Part shown: positions 54,503 through 63,363 of the stretch, piece by piece
Position numbering within the stretch: the stretch's first letter is position 1
Layout: every line of letters begins with the position of its first letter
Made by a program: the position numbers and the translations under genes
Assembly: GCF_002968575.1 (NCBI RefSeq)
Contig: NZ_PVBM01000011.1
Location: 62,001 to 126,000, forward strand
Direction: 5' to 3'
Source of the DNA: Neorhizobium huautlense
GTDB lineage: Bacteria; Pseudomonadota; Alphaproteobacteria; Rhizobiales; Rhizobiaceae
DNA: 64,000 nt
Notes under the pieces: model-generated
Told to the model about the DNA's origin: nothing
What the model saw: the letters and a program-made list of their open reading frames with translations, nothing else
Databases searched by the model: none

Positions 54503-55319
54503 CGGCGACAACTCCGGTGGTTATGCGATCGGTACGTGTAAAGATTTCGAAATCCTCGCCCCGCGTCAGCGCGATGAGGGTCATGCCCGCCGCTTCTGCC
54601 GTGCGGATGGCAAGCGCCGTGGGGGCTGAAATGGCGATCAATACCGCCGAACCCAGGATCGCCGTTTTCTGAACCATCTCCACCGAAATCCGGCTGGTGA
54701 CCACCACAACCCCCTCCGAACCTTGGATGCTCTGACGAACGACGGCACCAGCAAGCTTGTCGAGCGCATTATGGCGACCGACATCCTCGCGCACGGCAAT
54801 AAGCCCCCTGCCCGGCAGAAAAAAGCCAGCACCATGGACGGCATGGGTTTGGGCGTGCAGCGGTTGGGCACCGTTGAGTTCCGCGACCACTTCCGCGACA
54901 TTCTTGGCAGTCAGCACGAGGTCAACGGCAGAAACATCCGGCACCGGGCGTATCGCCTGCTCAATGGACTCAATGCCGCAAAGCCCGCAGCCGACCGGCC
55001 CCGCCATGTGCCGTCGACGCATGCGCAGGGCATCTTCCTTATCTTGGGCGAGCGTCACCTGGACATCAAGACCGGCACCTTCTTCGACAACGGTAATGCC
55101 CTCGATCTCCCCCATCGAAGCGATAATGCCCTCGGTCAGGCTGAAGCCAACGGCGAAGTCTTCCAGATCGGCGGGTGTGCCCATCATCACCGCATGGGTC
55201 GATCCGCCATAGGAAAAGGCGATCGGCACCTCTTCCGGCACAACCCGCGAGCCGGCGCGCGTCATGCCGTTACGGCGTACGATCTCGGCAGCGGTTGCGG
55301 TAGTCTTGAATTCAGCCAT
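54492..55319 (-). CDS. fdhD: Formate dehydrogenase accessory sulfurtransferase FdhD
   Basis: 275 residues. Transfers sulfur from IscS to the molybdenum cofactor for formate dehydrogenase activity. The cysteine motif GCGLCGIES near residue 110 carries the functional cysteines; AVHGAGFFLPG and REDVGRHNALDKL are typical. Start at MAEFKTTATAAEIV; a longer frame 15 bp upstream is rejected. Corresponds to fdsC in fds operon naming. The 195-bp spacer to fdsA holds a mosaic repeat. Confidence 0.9.
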   Translation of the reverse strand: MAEFKTTATAAEIVRRNGMTRAGSRVVPEEVPIAFSYGGSTHAVMMGTPADLEDFAVGFSLTEGIIASMGEIEGITVVEEGAGLDVQVTLAQDKEDALRMRRRHMAGPVGCGLCGIESIEQAIRPVPDVSAVDLVLTAKNVAEVVAELNGAQPLHAQTHAVHGAGFFLPGRGLIAVREDVGRHNALDKLAGAVVRQSIQGSEGVVVVTSRISVEMVQKTAILGSAVLIAISAPTALAIRTAEAAGMTLIALTRGEDFEIFTRTDRITTGVVADVA

Positions 55320-55339
55320 TGGACGGTGGAGCAAGGACG

Positions 55340-55493
55340 CCCCCCTCTGCCCTGTCGGGCATCTCCCCCTCTAGGGGGGTGATTGGCAAGAAGCGCCCTC
55401 TGCGCCCAATTCTCTGCACCCGTTGAAGGCGAGGCCTTGCCGCGAGGCTATCTCCCTCCTTGAGGGGGAGATGCCCAGCAGGGCAGAGGGGGG
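55340..55493. repeat. 154-bp mosaic palindromic repeat (RIME-like)
   Basis: Long inverted arms at 55340-55370 and 55463-55493 are complementary over 31 nt with a 2-nt mismatch. The left arm begins CCCCCCTCTGCCCTG and ends ATCTCCCCCT. Each arm is followed by its own small palindrome (TCTCCCCCTCTAGGGGGG region and a CTCCCTCCTTGAGGGGGAG region). Composition and shape match the 'CCCCCTCTGCCCTG..CATCTCCCCCTC' mosaic elements I remember from rhizobial genomes. It separates fdsA from fdhD. Confidence 0.75.
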
Positions 55494-55514
55494 TATGGCG
55501 TGCGCCGACAGACA

Positions 55515-58394
55515 CTATTCCGCAGCCTCCAGCTTGCCCGCGATGCGTCGAGACCGCCGCGACAACTCCTCGTAATCGCGCTGCCACTCGGTCGGTCCGT
55601 TGGAAGGCGACACCTGAACCGCCGTCACCTTGTATTCCGGGCAGTTGGTCGCCCAATCGGAGAAATCGGTGGTGATGACGTTGGCCTGCGTATCGGGATG
55701 ATGGAAGGTGGTGTAGACAACCCCCGGCGCCACGCGATCGGTGATCAAGGCCCTGAGCGCCGTATCGCCGGAGCGGCTGGCGAGCTTCACCCAATCGCCG
55801 TCCTTGATGCCGCGCTGTTCGGCATCGTGCGGATGGATTTCCAGCCTATCCTCGGCGTGCCAGGCGACGTTCTCCGTACGCCGCGTCTGGGCGCCGACAT
55901 TGTACTGGCTGAGGATGCGGCCGGTCGTGAGCAGCAACGGGAAACGCGGGCCGGTACGTTCGTCGGTCGGCACATATTCGGTACGGATGAACTTGCCCTT
56001 GCCGCGCACGAAGCCATTGACGTGCATGATCGGTGAGCCTTCGGGGAACTTCTCGTTGCAGGGCCACTGGACCGAACCCATCTTATCCAAATAGTCGTAG
56101 GACACCAATGCGAAGCTCGGCGTCGTTGCGGCGATCTCGTCCATGATCTCAGACGGATGCGCATAGTTCCAGGTGAGTCCCATGGCTTGGGCGAGCTTCT
56201 GGGTGACTTCCCAATCCGCATAACCATTCTTCGGACTCATCACCTTGCGAACGCGGTTGATACGCCGCTCGGCATTGGTGAAGGTGCCGTCCTTCTCAAG
56301 GAAAGTCGAACCCGGCAGGAAGACATGCGCGTAGTTGGCGGTTTCGTTCAGAAAGAGGTCGTGGACGACGACGCATTCCATCGCGGCAAGACCGGCCGAG
56401 ACGTGCTTGGTGTCCGGATCGGACTGCAAGATGTCCTCGCCCTGGATATAGATGCCCTTGAATGTGCCCTCGACGGCTGCATCCAGCATGTTCGGGATGC
56501 GCAGGCCCGGCTCGTTGTTGAGCGTCACGCCCCAGAGCTTTTCGAAGATGTCGCGGGTCGCATCGTCCGAGATATGGCGATAGCCCGGCAGCTCATGCGG
56601 GAACGAGCCCATGTCGCAGGAGCCCTGGACATTGTTCTGACCGCGAAGCGGGTTCACGCCGACGCCCGGACGGCCGATATTGCCGGTCACCATGGCGAGG
56701 TTGGCGATCGCCATGACTGTTGTCGAGCCTTGGCTGTGCTCGGTAACACCAAGACCGTAATAGATCGCCCCGTTGCCGCCCTTGGCATAAAGCCGGGCGG
56801 CACCGCGGACGAGTTCCGCCGGCACGCCGGTAAACTTTTCGGTCGCCTCGGGGCTGTGCTGGTCCTCGGAGACGAAAGCAGCCCAGTCCTCGAATTCCGA
56901 CCAGTCGCAGCGCTCCCGGATGAATTGCTCGGCAAACAGGCCTTCGGTCACGATGACATGCGCCAGCGCCGTCAGCACGGCCACGTTGGTGCCCGGCTGC
57001 AGCGGCAGGTGATAATCGGCCTCCACATGCGGCGTCCGCACAAGATCGATGCGGCGCGGATCGATGACGATCAGCTTGGCACCCTGGCGCAGCCGCTTCT
57101 TGAGGCGCGAGCCAAAGACCGGATGCCCGTCTGTCGGGTTGGCGCCGATGACGATCACCACGTCCGAATGTTCGACGGAATCGAAGTTCTGCGTGCCGGC
57201 AGAGGTGCCGAAAGCCTGGCCGAGGCCGTAACCGGTCGGAGAATGGCAGACGCGGGCACAGGTATCGACATTGTTGTTGCCGAACCCGGCGCGGATCAGC
57301 TTCTGGACGAGGAAGGTCTCCTCGTTGGTGCAGCGCGACGAGGTGATGCCGCCGATGGACTCCCGGCCATACTGGTACTGGATCCGTCGGAACTCGGAAG
57401 CCACGTGCGAAAAGGCCTCTTCCCAGGTCACTTCCCGCCAGGGATCGGAGATCTTTTCGCGGATCATCGGGCTGAGGATGCGGTCCTTGTGGGTCGCATA
57501 TCCGTAAGCGAAGCGACCCTTGACGCAGGAATGGCCGCGGTTCGCCTGGCCATCCTTCCACGGCACCATGCGGACGAGTTCCTCGCCGCGCATCTCCGCC
57601 TTGAAGGAGCAGCCAACGCCGCAATAAGCGCAGGTGGTGACTTCCGAATGTTCCGGCTGACCGATCGCGATCACCGACTTTTCTGTGAGCGTCGCCGTTG
57701 GGCAGGCCTGCACGCAGGCCCCGCAGGAAACGCATTCGGAATCGAGGAAATGTTCATGCATGCCCGGCGAGACGCGGCTGCCGAAGCCGCGGCCTTCGAT
57801 CGTCAGCGCGAACGTACCCTGCACCTCCTCGCAGGCGCGCACGCAGCGGGAGCAGACGATGCACTTCGAGGGGTCATAGGTGAAGTACGGATTTGACTCG
57901 TCCTTCGGCATCCATTTGGCGTTGATCTCGCCATTGTTGCGCGCCTTGACGTGATTATCGCCCTCATAGCCGTAACGCACGTCGCGAAGGCCGACTGCGC
58001 CGGCCATGTCCTGCAGTTCGCAGTCGCCGTTGGCGGCGCAGGTGAGACAGTCGAGCGGATGGTCGGAGATATAGAGCTCCATCACGCCGCGGCGGATGTC
58101 CTTCAGCCGATTTGTCTGGGTGTGGACGACCATGCCGGGCATGACCGGCGTGGTGCAGGAGGACGGCGTACCGTTGCGGCCCTCGATCTCCACGAGGCAA
58201 AGGCGGCAGGAGCCGAACGCATCGACCATGTCCGTGGCGCAGAGTTTCGGCACCTGGATGCCCGCTTCCATCGAAGCACGCATGATGGACGTGCCTTCCG
58301 GAACGGTAATGGAACGACCGTCAATGGTGAGGGTCACCTGGGCTTCGGATCGGGAAGCCGGCGTGCCGTAGTCGATTTCATGAACGAGGGACAT
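55515..58394 (-). CDS. fdsA: NAD-dependent formate dehydrogenase alpha subunit (molybdenum)
   Basis: 959 residues. Order: plant-type [2Fe-2S] domain (about 18-95, CRLCLVE, CTTPVMPG), a Cys/His cluster region (CLTCAANGDC), two 4Fe-4S ferredoxin sets (CIVCSRCVRACEE and CVSCGACVQACP), the CAYCGVGCSFKAEM cluster near 256-270, then the bis-MGD molybdenum domains. The metal ligand is Cys383 (RVCHSPT), not selenocysteine. Oxidises formate to CO2 and passes electrons through FdsB to NAD. Length is normal for FdsA. Confidence 0.96.
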   Translation of the reverse strand: MSLVHEIDYGTPASRSEAQVTLTIDGRSITVPEGTSIMRASMEAGIQVPKLCATDMVDAFGSCRLCLVEIEGRNGTPSSCTTPVMPGMVVHTQTNRLKDIRRGVMELYISDHPLDCLTCAANGDCELQDMAGAVGLRDVRYGYEGDNHVKARNNGEINAKWMPKDESNPYFTYDPSKCIVCSRCVRACEEVQGTFALTIEGRGFGSRVSPGMHEHFLDSECVSCGACVQACPTATLTEKSVIAIGQPEHSEVTTCAYCGVGCSFKAEMRGEELVRMVPWKDGQANRGHSCVKGRFAYGYATHKDRILSPMIREKISDPWREVTWEEAFSHVASEFRRIQYQYGRESIGGITSSRCTNEETFLVQKLIRAGFGNNNVDTCARVCHSPTGYGLGQAFGTSAGTQNFDSVEHSDVVIVIGANPTDGHPVFGSRLKKRLRQGAKLIVIDPRRIDLVRTPHVEADYHLPLQPGTNVAVLTALAHVIVTEGLFAEQFIRERCDWSEFEDWAAFVSEDQHSPEATEKFTGVPAELVRGAARLYAKGGNGAIYYGLGVTEHSQGSTTVMAIANLAMVTGNIGRPGVGVNPLRGQNNVQGSCDMGSFPHELPGYRHISDDATRDIFEKLWGVTLNNEPGLRIPNMLDAAVEGTFKGIYIQGEDILQSDPDTKHVSAGLAAMECVVVHDLFLNETANYAHVFLPGSTFLEKDGTFTNAERRINRVRKVMSPKNGYADWEVTQKLAQAMGLTWNYAHPSEIMDEIAATTPSFALVSYDYLDKMGSVQWPCNEKFPEGSPIMHVNGFVRGKGKFIRTEYVPTDERTGPRFPLLLTTGRILSQYNVGAQTRRTENVAWHAEDRLEIHPHDAEQRGIKDGDWVKLASRSGDTALRALITDRVAPGVVYTTFHHPDTQANVITTDFSDWATNCPEYKVTAVQVSPSNGPTEWQRDYEELSRRSRRIAGKLEAAE

Positions 58395-58398
58395 GATG

Positions 58399-59955
58399 TT
58401 ACTCCGCCGCTTCGATAAGGGGTGCCGGAGAAAAATCCTCCGGGAAATGGTTCATCGCGCTCATGACAGGATAGGGCGTAAAGCCCCCCAGCGCGCAGAG
58501 CGAGCCGAACTTCATGGTGTTGCAGAGATCGGCCAGCAAGGCTTTGTTCTTCTCCGGTTCAATGCCCTGGGCAATCTTGTCGGCCGTTTCCACGCCGCGC
58601 GTCGAGCCGATGCGGCAAGGCGTGCACTTGCCGCAGCTTTCGATGGCGCAGAACTCCATCGCGAACCGTGCCTGCTTCAGCATGTCGGCACTGTCGTCGA
58701 AGACGGTAATGCCGGCATGGCCGATCAGACCGTCCTTCGCCGCAAACGCCTCGTAGTCGAAAGGCGTATCGAACAGGGCGCGCGGGAAATAGGCGCCGAG
58801 CGGGCCGCCGACCTGCACCGCCTTCACCGGCCGGCCGGTGGCGGTGCCGCCGCCGATATGATCGACGATCTCGCCGAGCGACAGTCCGAACGCCGTCTCA
58901 TAAAGACCCCCGTACTTCACATTGCCGGCGATCTGGATCGGGATCGTGCCTCGAGAGCGGCCCATGCCGAAATCGCGATAAAAGGCGGCACCGCGGTCCA
59001 TGATCACAGGCACGGAGGCGAGCGAGATAACGTTGTTGACCACGGTCGGCCGGCCGAGGAAGCCTTGCAGCGCCGGTAGTGGCGGCTTGGCGCGCACGAT
59101 GCCGCGCTTGCCTTCGAGCGAATTCAGGAGCGAGGTTTCCTCGCCGCAGACATAGGCGCCGGCGCCGGACCGGATCTCGATGTCGAAAGCATGAGCCGAT
59201 CCCAGGACAGACGGCCCCAGAACGCCGGCGGCGCGGGCGATCTCCACGGCCTCCGTCATCGTTGCGATCGCGTGCGGATATTCCGAGCGGATGTAGACGT
59301 AACCTTTCGTGGCGCCCGTCGCGATGCCGGCAATCGCCATGCCTTCGACCAGCACGAAGGGGTCGCCTTCCATGATCATTCGGTCGGCAAACGTAGCGCT
59401 GTCGCCCTCATCCGCGTTGCAGACGATGTATTTCTGCGGACCTGCCGCCTCCATCACCGTCTTCCACTTGATGCCTGTCGGAAAGCCGGCGCCGCCGCGG
59501 CCACGCAATCCGCTATCGGTCACTTCCTTGACAATCTCGGTCGGTGTCAGGGAAATCGCCTTTTCAAGCCCCTTTAGGCCCTGGTAATGCCGGTAATCAT
59601 CCAGAGAGAGCGGGTCGGTCACTCCGCAACGAGAAAAGGTCAGGCGTGTCTGCTGACGAAGGAATGGGATTTCCTTCGTCAGCCCGAGACAGAGCGGATG
59701 ATCGCTGCCGGTCAGAAAGCCGGCATCAAAGAGACTTGCCACATCGGCTGCCTTAACCGGGCCGTAGGCGACCCGGCCGTGGGCGGTCCGCACTTCGACC
59801 AGCGGCTCCAGCCAGAACATGCCGCGCGAGCCGTTGCGCACCACTTTGGCATCGAGGCCGCGGGCTGCGATCTCTTGGGCAATCGCCTTCGCCACCTTCT
59901 CGGCTCCGAGCGCGAGCGCAGCGGCGTCGCGCGGCACGAATATCGTAACGGTCAT
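58399..59955 (-). CDS. fdsB: NAD-dependent formate dehydrogenase beta subunit
   Basis: 518 residues, NuoF-like. An N-terminal thioredoxin-like domain lacking cysteines is followed by GRGGAGFPTGIKW (FMN/NADH binding), GAGAYVCGEETSLLNSLEG and the 4Fe-4S motif ESCGKCTPCRIGSTRG. It transfers electrons to NAD. The start overlaps the fdsG stop by 4 bp, and fdsA follows with a 4-bp gap. Confidence 0.95.
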   Translation of the reverse strand: MTVTIFVPRDAAALALGAEKVAKAIAQEIAARGLDAKVVRNGSRGMFWLEPLVEVRTAHGRVAYGPVKAADVASLFDAGFLTGSDHPLCLGLTKEIPFLRQQTRLTFSRCGVTDPLSLDDYRHYQGLKGLEKAISLTPTEIVKEVTDSGLRGRGGAGFPTGIKWKTVMEAAGPQKYIVCNADEGDSATFADRMIMEGDPFVLVEGMAIAGIATGATKGYVYIRSEYPHAIATMTEAVEIARAAGVLGPSVLGSAHAFDIEIRSGAGAYVCGEETSLLNSLEGKRGIVRAKPPLPALQGFLGRPTVVNNVISLASVPVIMDRGAAFYRDFGMGRSRGTIPIQIAGNVKYGGLYETAFGLSLGEIVDHIGGGTATGRPVKAVQVGGPLGAYFPRALFDTPFDYEAFAAKDGLIGHAGITVFDDSADMLKQARFAMEFCAIESCGKCTPCRIGSTRGVETADKIAQGIEPEKNKALLADLCNTMKFGSLCALGGFTPYPVMSAMNHFPEDFSPAPLIEAAE

Positions 59956-60431
59956 CGGCGCACCTCCGCGACGATCTCCGACAGACAGTGCTCGTCCACC
60001 CGGCCATAGACCTCGCCGTCCAGCATGGCGGCCGGCGCGCAGGCGCAGAGGCCGAGACAGTAGACGGCTTCGAGCGTTACCGCGCCGTCCGGCGTAGTCT
60101 GATGAAAGTCCACGCCAAAAAGCTCCCGGACACGATCCGCAATGCGGTCACTGCCCATCGACTGGCAAGCTTCGGCGCGACAGAGCTTCAGCACATGCCG
60201 GCCGGCCGGATGGTCGCGGAACTCATGATAAAAGGTCACGACGCCATGGACCTCGGCACGGGAGAGGTTGAGTTCGTTCGCGATGATGGGCTTGACCTCG
60301 TCCGGCACATAACCGAACTCCGCCTGGATCGCATGCAGGATGGGCAGCATCGGCCCTTCGAGATGCTTCAGATCCCGAATGATCTGAAGCGACCGCTCGG
60401 TGAACTCACCGGCGGAAATGCGCATATTCAT
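59952..60431 (-). CDS. fdsG: NAD-dependent formate dehydrogenase gamma subunit
   Basis: 159 residues, NuoE-like. The [2Fe-2S] ligands are in KLCRAEACQSMGSD and VYCLGLCACAP. Together with FdsB it forms the diaphorase part. First structural gene of the fds operon (fdsG-fdsB-fdsA-fdhD-fdsD), 162 bp after the lysR-type gene on the same strand. Confidence 0.95.
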   Translation of the reverse strand: MNMRISAGEFTERSLQIIRDLKHLEGPMLPILHAIQAEFGYVPDEVKPIIANELNLSRAEVHGVVTFYHEFRDHPAGRHVLKLCRAEACQSMGSDRIADRVRELFGVDFHQTTPDGAVTLEAVYCLGLCACAPAAMLDGEVYGRVDEHCLSEIVAEVRR

Positions 60432-60578
60432 ATCGTCGAACCTCCCGGCTGATCGGCGCGTGCTTCATTCGCACTGCAGATCAAAACGCTGGCGAAGTGT
60501 CCAACCGCTGCACTCCACCTATTGTGGCAGAGTCTCGCAACCCGTCTCGCGACCGTCAATAAAGGAGATCGGTTACGC

Positions 60579-60595
60579 GATAGAAAAAAACTATC
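60579..60595. promoter_or_regulatory. LysR-type palindrome upstream of fdsG
   Basis: GATAG, seven A, CTATC: an exact ATAG-N7-CTAT palindrome with the T-N11-A core of LysR-family sites. It lies about 150 bp upstream of the fdsG start and covers the stop codon of the regulator gene. Confidence 0.4.
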
Positions 60596-61487
60596 AAGCC
60601 ATCGCGCTTGGAGCCAGGCTGCGGGCTTCGTGCAGCAGGGCGGAGACCAGCGGGGTGAAAGGTTCGCGATGTGTGGCCACTAGGCCGACAATATGGCTGG
60701 CTTCTGGTTCGACGATCGGGATCGTCCGGATTTGTTTGGTAAACCCAAAGGATCGCGCGACGTTGCGCGGCATGATGCTCGCCCATCGGCCCGTTCCGAC
60801 ATGCGATAGAAGAACGACCATCGAATTTGATTCCAGCATCGGCTTTACAATGACGCCTGCTTCCGCAAGGTGTTGATTGATGATCCGACGGTTCTGCATG
60901 TCTGGCGTCAATAGACAGAGCCTAAGATCCGCCATCTCCTTCCAGGTTACATTTTCCCGGTCCGCAAATGGCGTCCCTTCCGCCGTCACCAGATTGTACC
61001 GCTCGGCATAGAGGGGGACGCTGGTGACCCGGCCGAGCGGTTCATTGTCGAGATAGGTTATGCCTGCATCAATCTCGAAATTGTCGAGCTGGGAAAGCAC
61101 CTGAAGCGAATTTCGTGAAACAACCGAAAAGGTGACGTCCGGGTGTTTCGCCTGAAAGGGCTCAGTCAGCCGCGGGATCATCGCAAGCGCCGTCGGAATC
61201 GCCGCCAGCCGAATGTGGCCGGCCAGACCTTTCCGCGCGGCCTTCATCTCCTCCCGCATGGTGCGCGCATCGCCGACGATGCGCTTGGCCCATTCCAAAA
61301 CCCGCTGCCCCTCAGGCGTCAGCCCCTGAAAACGGGAACCTCTCACGACGAGCTGCACACCGAGCTGGTCCTCCAGCTGCCGGATCGCCGCCGAAAGCGA
61401 TGGCTGGGAAATTCCGCACTCCTCGGCGGCGCGACCGAAATGGCTTTCTCGCGCGAGAGCAATAAAAAATTCGAGCTTGTCGATCAT
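60594..61487 (-). CDS. LysR-family regulator adjacent to fds operon
   Basis: 297 residues. N-terminal winged helix (FGRAAEECGISQPSLSAAIRQLEDQLG) and a substrate-binding domain. Its place directly upstream of fdsG on the same strand makes it the likely regulator of formate dehydrogenase (an FdsR-like protein), possibly responding to formate or related metabolites. Divergent from the HWE kinase gene across 160 bp. Confidence 0.87.
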   Translation of the reverse strand: MIDKLEFFIALARESHFGRAAEECGISQPSLSAAIRQLEDQLGVQLVVRGSRFQGLTPEGQRVLEWAKRIVGDARTMREEMKAARKGLAGHIRLAAIPTALAMIPRLTEPFQAKHPDVTFSVVSRNSLQVLSQLDNFEIDAGITYLDNEPLGRVTSVPLYAERYNLVTAEGTPFADRENVTWKEMADLRLCLLTPDMQNRRIINQHLAEAGVIVKPMLESNSMVVLLSHVGTGRWASIMPRNVARSFGFTKQIRTIPIVEPEASHIVGLVATHREPFTPLVSALLHEARSLAPSAMA

Positions 61488-61647
61488 CAGCTTCCTCCAC
61501 CGAAAGGGCTAACCTCTAGTCGACGCGACGACAAGCTGCGCGGTCGCTTCTTACGTATCCTTGCCCTCAAACCAATCGCAGCCATCTATAAAGTGCAACG
61601 AATATTTGGAGCGAGGCCTTGTCAAACAGCGTCACCGTCCAAGGTTT

Positions 61648-62763
61648 ATGGAAAAACGAAAGGCCGGTGTGACGGTATCGATGGCGCCTGAATTCGACCC
61701 TCTTTACTTTCTTCAAGGCGGCGGCGAGGTCGGCAAGGTCATTCGGGACTTTGACTGGTCGGCGACCTCGCTTGGCCCGGCTGAAGGCTGGCCTGTAGCG
61801 CTCAGAACAGCCGTTTCGACGATCCTTAATTCCCGCTTTCCGGCCGCAGTCGTCTGGGGGCCGGACCTCACCACCATCTACAACGATGCCTTCAAGCCTA
61901 TCCTCGGCAACAAGCCGGAAGCCATGGGGCGTCCGTTTTCCGAAGTCTGGCAGGAAGCCTGGGACGAGATCCGTGAGATCGCGGAGCGCGCCTACAAGGG
62001 CGAAGCAACGTTCATCGAGGATTTCCCGCTGGAGATCGAACGCTTCGGTTATCCGGAGCAAGCCTATTTCACCTTTTGCTACAGTCCGCTTCGGGACGAT
62101 CAGGGCCAGATCGCAGGCATGCTGGACACGGTGATCGAAACGACCTCGAAGGTGCAGGCGGAACAACAGGCTCGCCTCATCAATGCGGAACTTCGGCACC
62201 GGATCAAGAATACGTTGGCGATCGTGACTTCCATAGCCAATCAGACCCTGCGCAACGTGCCCTTGGCCGAGGGGGTCAAGGAGGTCTTGCTGCAGCGGCT
62301 TACCGCTCTTGCAAACACACATGACGTTCTGGCCGGCAAAGGCCGCATCGATGCGGACATTGGCGACGTCATTGCCGGGGCTCTTTCACCCCATGACGCC
62401 GCCGCGGAGCAATTCGTGATCGAGGGCCCTCCGCTCCGGCTTTCGGAAAAGCAGGCTCTGTCTCTGGCTCTTGGAGTCAATGAACTCGTCACCAACTCGA
62501 TCAAATACGGGGCTCTCCGTCAGGCTGGCGGAAAGGTGCATATCAGGTGGGGCATGTTCGGCAGTTCAGGCGAGCGCCGCTTCCGCTTTGCCTGGGTCGA
62601 AAGCGGTGGACCTCCCGTCTCGGCACCACTGAGGAAGGGTTTTGGTACGCTGTTGATCGAACGGGTCCTGCCCAGCGATTTCGGGGGCACGGCGCAACTG
62701 GCTTATGATCCCGCCGGCCTGCGCTATGAGATCCTGGCCGACGCGCGGCAGCTGGATGGGTAG
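61648..62763 (+). CDS. HWE-family histidine kinase with PAS domain
   Basis: About 371 residues: an N-terminal PAS-like domain (DWSATSLGPAEGWPVALRTAVSTILNSRFP...WGPDLTTIYNDAFKPILG) common in rhizobial bacteriophytochrome-like kinases, a His-box AELRHRIKNTLAIV with the phosphorylated His, and the ATPase with NELVTNSIKYGAL and the WxE motif WVESGG. Autophosphorylates and passes signal to an unknown regulator; none lies nearby. An upstream start at 61561 or internal ATG at 61681 cannot be excluded; AAGG precedes 61648. Confidence 0.85.
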   Translation: MEKRKAGVTVSMAPEFDPLYFLQGGGEVGKVIRDFDWSATSLGPAEGWPVALRTAVSTILNSRFPAAVVWGPDLTTIYNDAFKPILGNKPEAMGRPFSEVWQEAWDEIREIAERAYKGEATFIEDFPLEIERFGYPEQAYFTFCYSPLRDDQGQIAGMLDTVIETTSKVQAEQQARLINAELRHRIKNTLAIVTSIANQTLRNVPLAEGVKEVLLQRLTALANTHDVLAGKGRIDADIGDVIAGALSPHDAAAEQFVIEGPPLRLSEKQALSLALGVNELVTNSIKYGALRQAGGKVHIRWGMFGSSGERRFRFAWVESGGPPVSAPLRKGFGTLLIERVLPSDFGGTAQLAYDPAGLRYEILADARQLDG

Positions 62764-62805
62764 CGAACTCCGGCCGCTCCCTTGAAATCGCTACTTAAAC
62801 CTAAC

Positions 62806-62839
62806 GGAAAAAGAAAAGGCGGCCCTTCCGAGCCGCCTT
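62806..62839 (-). terminator. Terminator of the ATP synthase operon
   Basis: Stem AAGGCGGC (62816-62823) with GCCGCCTT (62832-62839); read on the minus strand it is followed by TTTTCTTTTTCC. It lies 25 bp after the atpC stop codon. Confidence 0.8.
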
Positions 62840-62863
62840 GATCTTGTTCGGAGAATCCGTTCG

Positions 62864-63271
62864 TCAGGCCGGAACGACAATGCCGTTCAGATGCGTCAGC
62901 TCCGCCAGGAACTGTTCCAGCTTGGTCTTGTGCTCGTCGCTCTGCGCCTTGTTGATTTCGGCTTGCGTGGCCTCGATCCGCTTTTGCAGCGTGTCGCGGG
63001 TCACTTCGCTCGCCGGAACCGCCGACTCCGCGAGCAGCGTGCAGCTCGTCGGAAGAATATCGGCAAAGCCGCCGAACACGACGTATTTGTTGACCTGGCC
63101 GGACGCGAGCTTCACGGAAACCACGCCGGGCTTGATGGTCGTCATCGTCGGCGCGTGATTGGCAAGCACCGTCATTTCGCCGAGCGTCGCCGGTATCACC
63201 ACTTCTGTGGCCTTTTCGGAGACGAGCAGGCGCTCAGGCGAAACCAGTTCAAAATTGAAAGCGTCGGCCAT
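62864..63271 (-). CDS. atpC: F0F1 ATP synthase subunit epsilon
   Basis: 135 residues beginning MADAFNFELVSPERLL; inhibitory and coupling subunit of F1. GEMTVLANHAPTMTTIKPGVV shows the beta-barrel domain; the C-terminal helical hairpin follows. Last gene of the operon, with a terminator after it and a 92-bp gap to atpD that holds a hairpin. Confidence 0.95.
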   Translation of the reverse strand: MADAFNFELVSPERLLVSEKATEVVIPATLGEMTVLANHAPTMTTIKPGVVSVKLASGQVNKYVVFGGFADILPTSCTLLAESAVPASEVTRDTLQKRIEATQAEINKAQSDEHKTKLEQFLAELTHLNGIVVPA

Positions 63272-63325
63272 GAAGGTCCACTTCCTCGAATTTCTTACGC
63301 GAGCTTGCGTGTCTTATGCGGAAAT

Positions 63326-63351
63326 GGCGCGCCGGAAAATTCCCGCGCGCC
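63326..63351. other. GC-rich hairpin between atpD and atpC
   Basis: Stem GGCGCGC (63326-63332) with GCGCGCC (63345-63351), 12-nt loop. It could shape message stability or stoichiometry between beta and epsilon subunits. No T-tract, so not a classical terminator. Confidence 0.35.
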
Positions 63352-63363
63352 GTCGTTTGCCAA

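Noticed and set aside
56157..57896. 579-codon open frame antisense to fdsA
   Set aside because: Shadow of the high-GC3 fdsA coding strand; no recognisable domain and no start context.
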